Assembly (NCBI GenBank): GCA_031275035.1
Contig: JAISPH010000027.1
Span: 1-21,676 of the forward strand
DNA: 21,676 nucleotides
Source: Treponema sp.
GTDB lineage: Bacteria; Spirochaetota; Spirochaetia; Treponematales; Breznakiellaceae
Direction of reading: 5' to 3'
Numbering within the stretch: position 1 is the first letter of the stretch; every line of letters begins with the position of its first letter. Of the stretch, positions 1 through 7,339 are shown one piece after another. The position numbers were made by a program, and so were the translations under genes. The notes under the pieces were generated by a model. It made no database searches. It worked only from the letters and a program-made list of their open reading frames with translations, and was not told the DNA's origin.

Positions 1-254
1 GCGCCTTTGTGGAAATACTTCCCGGCAAGGAAGGGCTGGTGCATATTTCCAAGCTTTCCCGGCAGCGAATCAACCAGGTTACGGATGTGTTAAAAGAAGG
101 ACAGATGGTGCCGGTAAAACTGCTTGAGGTGGACAAAATGGGCCGCCTCAACCTCTCGTATATTGACGCCGTCGATCCTGACGGGGCCCCCGAAGACAGT
201 TATCGCCGGGATGAACACCGCAGGGACCGGCCGCCCCGGGACGGCCGCCGTTAG
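1..254 (+). CDS. pnp: Polynucleotide phosphorylase, C-terminal fragment (S1 domain)
   Basis: This is the last ~84 codons of a gene that starts before the window; the open frame begins at base 3. The peptide reads [16 protein letters not shown] and continues through a segment like [15 protein letters not shown]. That is the C-terminal S1 RNA-binding domain of PNPase, which in E. coli has almost the same GKEGLVHIS and VKVLEVDRQGR motifs. PNPase is a phosphate-dependent 3'-5' exoribonuclease of RNA turnover; the S1 domain holds the RNA substrate. After the S1 fold the chain ends in a short, very polar Arg/Asp/Pro tail, as is common for PNPase. The stop lies 7 nt before the dut start, so the two are probably co-transcribed. 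The catalytic RNase PH domains and the KH domain lie outside the window. An isolated S1 protein is possible but much less likely. Confidence 0.88.
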   Translation, partial: AFVEILPGKEGLVHISKLSRQRINQVTDVLKEGQMVPVKLLEVDKMGRLNLSYIDAVDPDGAPEDSYRRDEHRRDRPPRDGRR

Positions 255-261
255 TTTTACT

Positions 262-705
262 ATGGGCCCCGTAGAGGTAAGGATAGTAAAAAAAAATCCC
301 AGGGCCCGAATCCCCCGTTATGAAAGCGCCGGGGCGGCGGGCGCGGATATCCGGGCCTGCCTTGAGGAACCGGTGCTCATAGCGCCGATGCAGCGGGTCC
401 GGCTTTCCACGGGGCTGGTTTTGGAGATACCCCGGGGCTACGAAGCCCAGGTGAGGCCCCGGTCCGGCCTTGCGGACCGTGCGGGACTTGCGGTTTTGAA
501 TTCTCCCGGCACCATTGATTCCGATTACCGGGGGGAGCTGGAGATTATCCTTATCAACCTTGGTTCCAGGCCTTTTACGGTTAACGACGGCGACCGGATA
601 GCCCAGATGGTAATAGCCCCGGTCATGCAGGCGGTGATGACCGAAGGAGCCTCCGTTTCGGAAACGGACCGGGGGAGCGGCGGCTTCGGTTCCACCGGTA
701 TATGA
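262..705 (+). CDS. dut: Deoxyuridine 5'-triphosphate nucleotidohydrolase (dUTPase)
   Basis: The enzyme hydrolyses dUTP to dUMP and pyrophosphate, keeping uracil out of DNA and supplying dUMP for thymidylate synthesis. All five trimeric-dUTPase motifs are present in the 147-residue product: AGADIRA (~27-33), RPRSGLADRAG (~66-76), GTIDSDYRGEL with the catalytic Asp at ~86, GDRIAQMVIAPV (~110-121), and the C-terminal P-loop-like DRGSGGFGSTG. The length is normal for the family. The frame is open further upstream to base 124, but that part overlaps pnp and has no homology; the ATG at 262 gives the normal N-terminus. No good Shine-Dalgarno site precedes it, so translation may be coupled to pnp, 7 nt upstream. 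A run of nine A (288-296) falls in codons 9-12. The stop overlaps the lptF ATG (ATGA). Confidence 0.95.
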   Translation: MGPVEVRIVKKNPRARIPRYESAGAAGADIRACLEEPVLIAPMQRVRLSTGLVLEIPRGYEAQVRPRSGLADRAGLAVLNSPGTIDSDYRGELEIILINLGSRPFTVNDGDRIAQMVIAPVMQAVMTEGASVSETDRGSGGFGSTGI

Positions 706-2003
706 TCTTTGAACTGCGGGGGATCTTTTCCCCAGGCCGGGCCCTGCGTTCCCTATCCCGGACTATTTTTTGGTATATTGTGCGGGAGACCCTCTTCTCT
801 TTTCTGGTGGCCTTTCTTTTTTTCTTTTTTATTTTTTTTGTTAACCAGCTGCTCCTTATGGCTCAGCAGATCCTGTCCAAGCATGTACCCTTCGGACAGG
901 TGGCCCTGTTGATCTTCTATTCCCTGCCTTCAATTATAGCCCTAACCGCTCCCTTTGCCTGTCTTGTGGGAACCCTGATGACCGTAGGACGCATTTCCTC
1001 GGACAATGAAATTTTGGTGATGCTTTCCTCGGGGCTTTCCTATGCAAATATTTTTCTGCCCGCCCTGGCGGTGGGGGCGCTGATCTCCCTGCTGTCTTTT
1101 TTTACCAACGACGTACTCCTGCCTGCGGGGACCGTTCAGTTTTCACGGCTCTACCGGCGCATCCTCGTTTCAACTCCCGCCCTGGAGCTGGAGGCCAACT
1201 CGGTAAAAAAATTTAAAAATACCGTGGTGGTAACCGGCAATGTGGCAAGGAATATAATCGACGACATTCTGATTCTGGACAAAACCAGCGACGGGGAGCG
1301 GCGGATCATCATGGCGAAGAAGGCGGTTCTCCTGGATACGGGGAGAGAAGGGCTGAGCCTGGAAATGGAGGGGGCCTTCGTTCAGTCTTCAAAGGAAATG
1401 GCCCGCCAGGATTATGATTATGCCCTGGCTTCCTCGTTCCGCTACTGGGTTCCCCAGGAGGATATAATGCAGGCGGTTGTTGCCGTAAGCCCCCGGGAAA
1501 TGAGTTCCACCGATGTACGCAGGGAGATCCGGGTAAAGGAGCTTGGCCTTAGGAATAACGGCAATGAGCAGAATTATAGAATTTTGGAGAACGCCCTGAG
1601 CCTGGAGGAGATACTGCGGAACGGCCCCGCTTACGAAGGCTGGAACCGGCGGGGCGGACAGGTTTCCCAGTTTACCAAAGAGACGGAGATCGCAGCGGCC
1701 ATAAGAAACGACCGGAGCTTTCTTATCTACCGGCTGGAGTACTATAAAAAATTTTCCATCCCCTTTGGCGCCCTGGCCTTTGTGTTTCTGGCGGTTCCCC
1801 TGGGGCTTCTGGCAAAGAAGAGCGGTCAGACCGTGGGTTTCATCTTAGGCCTCCTTATAGCGGTATTGTACTGGGCCTTTCTCTTTGGAGGACAGACTAT
1901 GGGGACCAGGCTCGGTTATTCTCCCTTCTGGGCCATGTGGCTTCCCAATGTACTGGCCCTGGGCATAGGCTTTGTTATAAGCCTTGTCAGAATACGGCAT
2001 TGA
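702..2003 (+). CDS. lptF: LptF/LptG (YjgP/YjgQ) family permease, first copy
   Basis: This is an inner-membrane subunit of the LptB2FG type of ABC extractor, which pulls lipopolysaccharide or a related glycolipid from the outer leaflet of the inner membrane. The 433-residue product has three N-terminal membrane helices (about 22-50, 65-95 and 108-135), a large soluble middle region (about 140-345) expected to be the periplasmic beta-jellyroll, and three C-terminal helices (about 350-373, 375-398 and 405-430). This is the six-helix split arrangement typical of the family. It is followed at once by a second family member, so the two probably form the LptF-LptG heterodimer. Which one is LptF and which LptG is assigned only by gene order. 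The start overlaps the dut stop. The first helix is encoded by T-rich runs (T7 and T8 at 817-839). No lptB or lptC is nearby. Confidence 0.87.
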   Translation: MIFELRGIFSPGRALRSLSRTIFWYIVRETLFSFLVAFLFFFFIFFVNQLLLMAQQILSKHVPFGQVALLIFYSLPSIIALTAPFACLVGTLMTVGRISSDNEILVMLSSGLSYANIFLPALAVGALISLLSFFTNDVLLPAGTVQFSRLYRRILVSTPALELEANSVKKFKNTVVVTGNVARNIIDDILILDKTSDGERRIIMAKKAVLLDTGREGLSLEMEGAFVQSSKEMARQDYDYALASSFRYWVPQEDIMQAVVAVSPREMSSTDVRREIRVKELGLRNNGNEQNYRILENALSLEEILRNGPAYEGWNRRGGQVSQFTKETEIAAAIRNDRSFLIYRLEYYKKFSIPFGALAFVFLAVPLGLLAKKSGQTVGFILGLLIAVLYWAFLFGGQTMGTRLGYSPFWAMWLPNVLALGIGFVISLVRIRH

Positions 2004-2013
2004 GGATGAAGGG

Positions 2014-3078
2014 ATGGTTTTAGACCGGTATCTTGTAAAACAATTTCTGCCCGTTTTTCTCGTGGCCCTGCTCATGTTCATGCTCCTCCTGGTGCTCATC
2101 GATCTCTTTGCCAATCTTACCAGATACCTGAGCTATGAGGTTTCCCTCAAAAATATACTGCTGGTGGGCTTTTACTATCTTCCCAAGAGCCTTACCTATG
2201 CCCTGCCCATTTCCCTCCTCTTCGCCGCCGCCTATACCCTGGGGGATCTCTATGCAAGAAACGAACTGGCCGCCGTATTCAGTTCGGGGATTCCCTTTTG
2301 GCGCTTTTCCCTTTCCCTGATCATCATCGGAGCCGCCGCTTCGGTGTTTGCCTTTTTCTTTGAAGACAGGCTGGTAATCCCCACGTTCAACAGAAAGACC
2401 GAGCTGGGGAGGGAACTTTTGCATCAGCAGCGCCAGGAAGCCAATTCGGATATTGTCATCAAGGCAAAGAACGGCGGACTTATCTATGCGGTGGATTATT
2501 TTGATAATTACAATATCACCATGAACGGCGTCATCATTATCGAAAAGGATAACAGCGGGGCCTTTCTCTCCCTGATCCGGTCCTCCCAGGCGTACTGGAC
2601 CGGAGAGTACTGGTCCCTCTCGAACCCCCTGATCTACGAATGGGAGGACGGCCTGCTTCGTTCCAGGCCCTTCGAGGACGCCGGCCTTTACCGGGAAGAT
2701 CCCGGCACCTTTAAGAGAAACGCCGTCGAGGTTGAGGCGCTCCCCGCAAAGGAGGCCCGGCTTCTGGCTCAGGATCTGCGCCGGGCGGGGCTTCCCGTTA
2801 CGGAGACCCTGGTAAATTATCATCACCGTTTTTCCTTTTCCGCCGTTTCCTTTGTGGTGATGATCCTCTCCATTTCTATGGGGGGGCGCTTCAAAAAGAA
2901 CATACTCCTTATGAGCCTTTTGACAAGCCTTACTGCGGCGGTTGTTTTTTATATCACCGAAATGCTTACCATGATGATGGCCAGGATGGGTTATATCCCT
3001 CCCTTTGCCGGAACATGGTTCCCGGTGGTGATGTTTATTTGTATCGGTATGGGGATGCTCAGAAAGGCCAAGACCTAG
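2014..3078 (+). CDS. lptG: LptF/LptG (YjgP/YjgQ) family permease, second copy
   Basis: This is the second half-transporter of the lipopolysaccharide-extractor type. The product begins MVLDRYLVKQFLPV, the usual family opening in which a short amphipathic segment leads into helix 1. Helices lie at about 10-35, 50-75 and 88-110, then a soluble jellyroll region, then three C-terminal helices, the last ending in VVMFICIGMGML. An in-frame TTG at 1984 would give ten more residues and overlap lptF. I prefer the ATG at 2014 because GAGG lies 8 nt before it and because it restores the usual N-terminus (354 residues). lptF ends at 2003, so the gap is 10 nt. The neighbour and operon arrangement (lptF-lptG-tgt) supports a membrane complex made in equal amounts. 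The substrate in a spirochaete may not be classical LPS. Confidence 0.86.
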   Translation: MVLDRYLVKQFLPVFLVALLMFMLLLVLIDLFANLTRYLSYEVSLKNILLVGFYYLPKSLTYALPISLLFAAAYTLGDLYARNELAAVFSSGIPFWRFSLSLIIIGAAASVFAFFFEDRLVIPTFNRKTELGRELLHQQRQEANSDIVIKAKNGGLIYAVDYFDNYNITMNGVIIIEKDNSGAFLSLIRSSQAYWTGEYWSLSNPLIYEWEDGLLRSRPFEDAGLYREDPGTFKRNAVEVEALPAKEARLLAQDLRRAGLPVTETLVNYHHRFSFSAVSFVVMILSISMGGRFKKNILLMSLLTSLTAAVVFYITEMLTMMMARMGYIPPFAGTWFPVVMFICIGMGMLRKAKT

Positions 3079-3086
3079 GCGGAAAC

Positions 3087-4217
3087 ATGGCGGAACCCTT
3101 TTTTACCATATATCACAGCGATCCCTCATGTTCAGCCAGGACCGGCCTTATTCGTCTGCCCCACGGCCCGGTGTCTACCCCGGTCTTCATGCCGGTGGGT
3201 ACCAACGGAACCGTCAAGGCCCTTACCAAAGAGGATCTTGGGGAAATTGGTTTTGAGATTGTCCTCTCAAACACCTACCATCTCTACCTCAGGCCGGGAA
3301 CGGAGGTTGTCGCGGCCGCAGGGGGACTTCACCGTTTTACAGGCTGGCAGGGTAATATCCTGACCGATTCCGGGGGGTTTCAGGTTTTTTCCCTGGCTCC
3401 CTTCAGAAAGATCACCGAAGAGGGGGTCCGGTTCCGTTCCCACATTAACGGTTCCTATCATGTCCTCGGCCCGGAGGATGCGGTTCGGATTCAGAGTATC
3501 CTGAAGAGCGATATACAGATGCAGCTAGATGTCTGTACCGGCTGGGGGACCCCCCGGAACAAGGCCCGGGAGGCCCTGGACATTACCGCCCGGTGGCTTG
3601 CGCGGGCAAGGGAGGCTTGGGCGCCGGAACGGGAGGAGGGATATGAGGGCGCCCTCTTTTCCATTGTTCAGGGGAATTTTTACCGGGATCTCCGGGAACA
3701 GAGCGCCGCCCTGGCCGCCGCGGCGGATACCCCCGGCATAGCCATAGGGGGCCTTTCCGTGGGGGAGCCCCCGGAGATTTTTCTGGAGTACCTTGGTTTT
3801 ACCGCATCCCTCCTTCCCCGGGAAAAACCCCGGTATGTTATGGGTATAGGGACCCCTGAATATATCCTTGCGGCAATAGAACAGGGCATTGATATGTTTG
3901 ACTGCGTATTTCCTACCAGAAACGGCCGGAACGGAACGGTTTTTACCGCAAAGGGAAGCTTTGCCTTAAAAAAAGCCGAAAACAGGCTTGATTTCAGGCC
4001 GATAGATGAAACATGCGGATGCAAGGTCTGCAGGGAATACAGCCGGGCCTACCTGCGCCATCTTTTTAAGAGCCGGGAGATCCTCTGTTCCATGCTGGCA
4101 AGTTACCATAATTTGTATTTTTTGCACACCTTGGTTAAGAATGCCCGTAAAGCCATTGAAGAAGGCCGTTTTATGGATTTTAAGCGGGACTTTTTAAAAA
4201 ACTACCGGGAGGGTTGA
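3087..4217 (+). CDS. tgt: Queuine/preQ1 tRNA-guanine transglycosylase
   Basis: The enzyme exchanges guanine-34 of tRNA Asp, Asn, His and Tyr for preQ1, the committed step of queuosine modification. Diagnostic motifs in the 376-residue protein are TDSGGFQVFS with Asp-93 (general acid/base), VQGN (~194), GGLSVGEP (~221-228), and MFDCVFPTRNGRNG with the nucleophile Asp-272. The zinc site is Cys-310, Cys-312, Cys-315 and His-341. Length and motif spacing match the bacterial family. The frame is open back to 3015 inside lptG, but the ATG at 3087, 8 nt after the lptG stop, gives the normal N-terminus (MAEPFFTIYH). No queuosine-synthesis gene (queA, queC, queF) is adjacent, so whether preQ1 is made or salvaged cannot be seen here. 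Confidence 0.97.
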   Translation: MAEPFFTIYHSDPSCSARTGLIRLPHGPVSTPVFMPVGTNGTVKALTKEDLGEIGFEIVLSNTYHLYLRPGTEVVAAAGGLHRFTGWQGNILTDSGGFQVFSLAPFRKITEEGVRFRSHINGSYHVLGPEDAVRIQSILKSDIQMQLDVCTGWGTPRNKAREALDITARWLARAREAWAPEREEGYEGALFSIVQGNFYRDLREQSAALAAAADTPGIAIGGLSVGEPPEIFLEYLGFTASLLPREKPRYVMGIGTPEYILAAIEQGIDMFDCVFPTRNGRNGTVFTAKGSFALKKAENRLDFRPIDETCGCKVCREYSRAYLRHLFKSREILCSMLASYHNLYFLHTLVKNARKAIEEGRFMDFKRDFLKNYREG

Positions 4218-4218
4218 T

Positions 4219-5760
4219 ATGAAAAAATCGAAACCGATCTTGACGATCCTGCGGACTGCCGCGGGCGGAACGGGCCTCCGCCCGTGTCTTGTATTTGCGC
4301 TGGTCCTGTTTTTAACCGGATCTTTCCTCATGGCCGAAGAAACGCCGGCGGCGGAAGAGCCGGAAACGGCGGTTTCAGGGGAGGCTGCCGCCCCTGCCGC
4401 CGATCAGGTCCCTTCCCAGGAGGACCAGCGTCTTGAAATTATCCGCTACGGTACGGATGCGGAAATCGCAGCCCTTATTCAGAGCATCAAAAATGAAAAT
4501 GCCGGTTATCTGGACGAGGCCTTTGCCGAACTGATAGAAACCACTAAAAACCGGACCATCCTTTCCGGGCTGTTTTCCTATTTTGGAGACCGGGACAAGA
4601 AAAACCTGGAGGACCGGGCCCTTGCGGCCCTGGAGAACCGGGACGGGGAAGCCGGCGAGACCATACTGGCGGCGGTGGATTACCTGGGAAAGATACGATC
4701 CGTAAAAGCCCTGGCTCCCCTGAAAGAACTTCTGGATGCGGAGGAGCAGCGTTTTATGAACGCCGCCATTAAGGCCCTGGGGCGGGCCGCCGGCAGCGCC
4801 GGAGAGGACGGAACCGCCTCCGCCGAAGCGGACGAGGCGGCGGAATTCTTAATCGATTTCTACGGGAACCGGGATCCGGGAAACGAAAACAAACGGGAAA
4901 TCATAACGGCCCTGGGGGAGACCGGTTCCCCGAAGGGGGTGTCTTTTCTTTCCGGCATAGCGGGAAACGAGGACGAGGGAGCGGTTCTCCGCATAGCCGC
5001 CCTGCAGTCCCTGGCCAAACTGGCGGACGGCGGCGGGCTGGAAGCGGTACTCAAGGCGGTTTCCTCCGCCGATCCTAATGTACGGGCTTCCGCGGTAGCC
5101 GCCCTGGGCCCCTTCCCGGCGCCGGAGGCGGACGCCGCCATCATCGAGGCCTTCCGGGATTCCTTTTACCGTACCCGTATTGCCGCGGCCCAGGCGGCGG
5201 GGGAACGGAAGCTTGCCGGAGCGGCAGCCTATCTCCGCTACCGGGCCGAACGGGACGATGTACCCGCAGTTAAAGATGAGGCGATAAAAGCCCTGGGGGC
5301 TATCTGGAACGGCGAAACCAGGACCGCCCTGGAGGTTCTTTTTTCGGAACGCAGGAACCCCGACCGGGTCAGGATTCTTGCGGCGGAGATGCTGATCAAG
5401 TATGATCCCGATGCGTATACCCATACGGTAATCGCCGGACTGGACGAGGCAAAATCAAAAAACATGAATCCCCTCTACAACGGCATACTCCGGGTCCTCG
5501 GCGGGGCCAGGTCCCAAAAAATCGAGGACCTCGCCGCCCGCTTTTTCTCTATGGGCGGGGTGGTGGAGAAATCTTACGCCCTGGACATGACGGCGAACAA
5601 TGACTTAACCGGCCTCATTGAAGAAGTGCGGAAATTAACGGACGAGAAAAACGGCAGTCTTTCCCGGAAGGCTAAAACCGTCCTGGAACAGCTTGAAGGC
5701 GGAGCCCGGACGGTAAACCCGGAACAGGACCCCCCGGAAGAGATGTCCCCGGAAGCTTAA
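4219..5760 (+). CDS. Exported HEAT-repeat protein, function unknown
   Basis: The 513-residue product starts with a basic N-terminus and a hydrophobic stretch (about residues 23-39, ending GSFLMA before EETPAA). This looks like a signal peptide without a lipobox Cys, so a periplasmic or surface location is inferred. An acidic, Ala/Glu/Pro-rich linker follows, then repeated ~30-residue helical pairs of HEAT type. Recognisable units contain AALQSLAKLADGGGLEAV, ASAVAALGPF, AAAQAAGERKL, DEAIKALGAI and AAEMLIKYDP. The C-terminus is short, acidic and Pro-rich. HEAT arrays are scaffolds for protein contacts; no catalytic motif is visible. The start is well supported: GGAGGG at 4208-4213, 5 nt before the ATG, and the tgt stop just upstream. 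The stop overlaps that of the convergent VWA gene. A specific partner cannot be named. Confidence 0.82.
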   Translation: MKKSKPILTILRTAAGGTGLRPCLVFALVLFLTGSFLMAEETPAAEEPETAVSGEAAAPAADQVPSQEDQRLEIIRYGTDAEIAALIQSIKNENAGYLDEAFAELIETTKNRTILSGLFSYFGDRDKKNLEDRALAALENRDGEAGETILAAVDYLGKIRSVKALAPLKELLDAEEQRFMNAAIKALGRAAGSAGEDGTASAEADEAAEFLIDFYGNRDPGNENKREIITALGETGSPKGVSFLSGIAGNEDEGAVLRIAALQSLAKLADGGGLEAVLKAVSSADPNVRASAVAALGPFPAPEADAAIIEAFRDSFYRTRIAAAQAAGERKLAGAAAYLRYRAERDDVPAVKDEAIKALGAIWNGETRTALEVLFSERRNPDRVRILAAEMLIKYDPDAYTHTVIAGLDEAKSKNMNPLYNGILRVLGGARSQKIEDLAARFFSMGGVVEKSYALDMTANNDLTGLIEEVRKLTDEKNGSLSRKAKTVLEQLEGGARTVNPEQDPPEEMSPEA

Positions 5761-7322
5761 ACCGCCGTTTCCTCCGGCACCTCAATGGAATGGAGCAGCC
5801 GGTTCAGGGCAATCAGCGGATCCTGATACCGGTCAACCCGGATAAAGAATTCGTACTTCTTATCGGAAATAACCCTAACCGCCTGCCCTATACAATTGGA
5901 AATAACCTGGGACCCCGTGTCGGGAAAGTATTGAGGCTTGCGGGGATAGAAAGTACACTGGTTTCCGTCGTAACGGACCTCCGCTATATGGGGGGGTATA
6001 TTAACAAAGAAGATGAGGAAGTCCGAATTGCCGCCGCCGATAGTAAAGGTTATTCCCGCTTTTGCATTGTGAATATTGCGCCTGCCGATGGCGGTACTCT
6101 GTCCGTCCACATAGAGGTTAAGCAGGGGCGGCCCCTCCGTAGGCTGGTTTGGAGCGTTGTACAGCGGGGTACGCCTGGGGGCGTTCGGCGTTCCGGGCCG
6201 CTGGCTTGCGGCATAACTTTCCAAAAGCTCGGCATTTCTTGCCGCGGACTGATCCTTATGTTTTGCCGCCTCCTCCTGAGAGATAGGCCTGTTTCCGGAG
6301 GCAAGGGCCGCATTGGCCATGGCCCGGTTTGGCGAAGACTGAAGCCTCCTGACAACCAGAAAGATGATCAGCGCCAGGATGAGCAGCAGGACTGCAATAA
6401 GTCCTATTAAAATCGGCAGGCTGACCGGGAAATCCCGGAGACCCGGAGTTGAAGGGGATGCCGTATCCGCAGAAACGGAGCCGGCCTCGGGGGAAACGGT
6501 TCCGGAACCGGAGGCCGTTCCTGCCGGAGTTGTGTCCGCAGCCTGAGGACTCTCGCCGGTAACGGCGGCGGATTCTGCAGCCTCCTCGACGGCTTCCGCG
6601 CTTTGTACCGGTACAGGATCTTGGCTGCCGGAGGGGACGCTTTCCCGGGGCGCGGCCTGGGCCGCGGTCCGTTCCGGCGCCGGGGCGGCGGACTCATCCG
6701 GCGCAGCGGTCCGGGCCGGCGGGGTACGGGAACCGCCCCTTCCCGACGAAGGACCGCTCCCCGCCAGGGGGAACTTTACCAGGTAGAACTCCGCTCCCCG
6801 CCGGATGAACCGGGAAACCGCGCCGTTCAGCAGGGACTGTACCGCAGCGCCCTCCATGCTTTGGCCGGTTCCGGGCCGGGGGCTTTGGTCCCCGTCGGTA
6901 ATAAAAACCACTTTTTTGGGACGGCCCGCAGGAAGGGAGGAGACATACTGTTCCGCAAAGTCCAGCGCCCCCGGTATATCGGAATAGGGGATAAGGGGAT
7001 ACATCAGCAGCATGCGGCCTATGATAATTTCCATATCCCCCACGCCTTCGATCCGGCGGGAAATTTCCGCCCGGGGAATGTCGGAAAAGGAAATAAGATG
7101 AAACGTGTCCCCCACCCGGAGGAATTCTTTGAGGAAAGGCCCGGTAATATAATTCAAAGTTTCCCGGTACGAACTGCTCATGCTGGAAGAATTATCAAGG
7201 ACCAGCACTAAATCCATGGACCGGTTCTGGGCGGATAAAGGTACGGCGAGGGCGAACAAAAGCATCAGAACGCCCGCTGTTCCAACTCCGCGGTTTGCCG
7301 GTTTTGCAAAAGAGGATGTCAT
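5757..7322 (-). CDS. Membrane-anchored von Willebrand factor A protein with FHA-like C-terminus
   Basis: The 521-residue product has a signal peptide (hydrophobic GVLMLLFALAVPLSA ending before residue ~32). A VWA domain begins with MDLVLVLDNSSSM, a complete MIDAS motif (Asp-43, Ser-45, Ser-47), and later has ITDGDQSP. A long low-complexity linker rich in Ala, Pro, Glu and Ser follows, then one transmembrane helix at about 302-325 (ILIGLIAVLLLILALIIFLV). The C-terminal cytoplasmic region (about 394-496) contains IGRRN and IGGGNSDFLIF followed by IPPHIAEVRYDG, which looks like a divergent FHA fold (inference). Topology: VWA outside, FHA-like inside. A TTG at 7343 overlapping greA is possible, but AGGAGGG lies about 6 nt before the ATG at 7322 and decides the start. 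It is the last gene of the TPR-greA-VWA unit. The metal-dependent ligand is unknown. Confidence 0.84.
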   Translation of the reverse strand: MTSSFAKPANRGVGTAGVLMLLFALAVPLSAQNRSMDLVLVLDNSSSMSSSYRETLNYITGPFLKEFLRVGDTFHLISFSDIPRAEISRRIEGVGDMEIIIGRMLLMYPLIPYSDIPGALDFAEQYVSSLPAGRPKKVVFITDGDQSPRPGTGQSMEGAAVQSLLNGAVSRFIRRGAEFYLVKFPLAGSGPSSGRGGSRTPPARTAAPDESAAPAPERTAAQAAPRESVPSGSQDPVPVQSAEAVEEAAESAAVTGESPQAADTTPAGTASGSGTVSPEAGSVSADTASPSTPGLRDFPVSLPILIGLIAVLLLILALIIFLVVRRLQSSPNRAMANAALASGNRPISQEEAAKHKDQSAARNAELLESYAASQRPGTPNAPRRTPLYNAPNQPTEGPPLLNLYVDGQSTAIGRRNIHNAKAGITFTIGGGNSDFLIFFVNIPPHIAEVRYDGNQCTFYPRKPQYFPDTGSQVISNCIGQAVRVISDKKYEFFIRVDRYQDPLIALNRLLHSIEVPEETAV

Positions 7323-7339
7323 AAAAGCCCTCCTGTTTC

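Noticed and set aside
3015..3086. Upstream extension of tgt into lptG
   Set aside because: The 24 extra residues have no family match and lie within lptG; the ATG at 3087 gives the normal TGT N-terminus.
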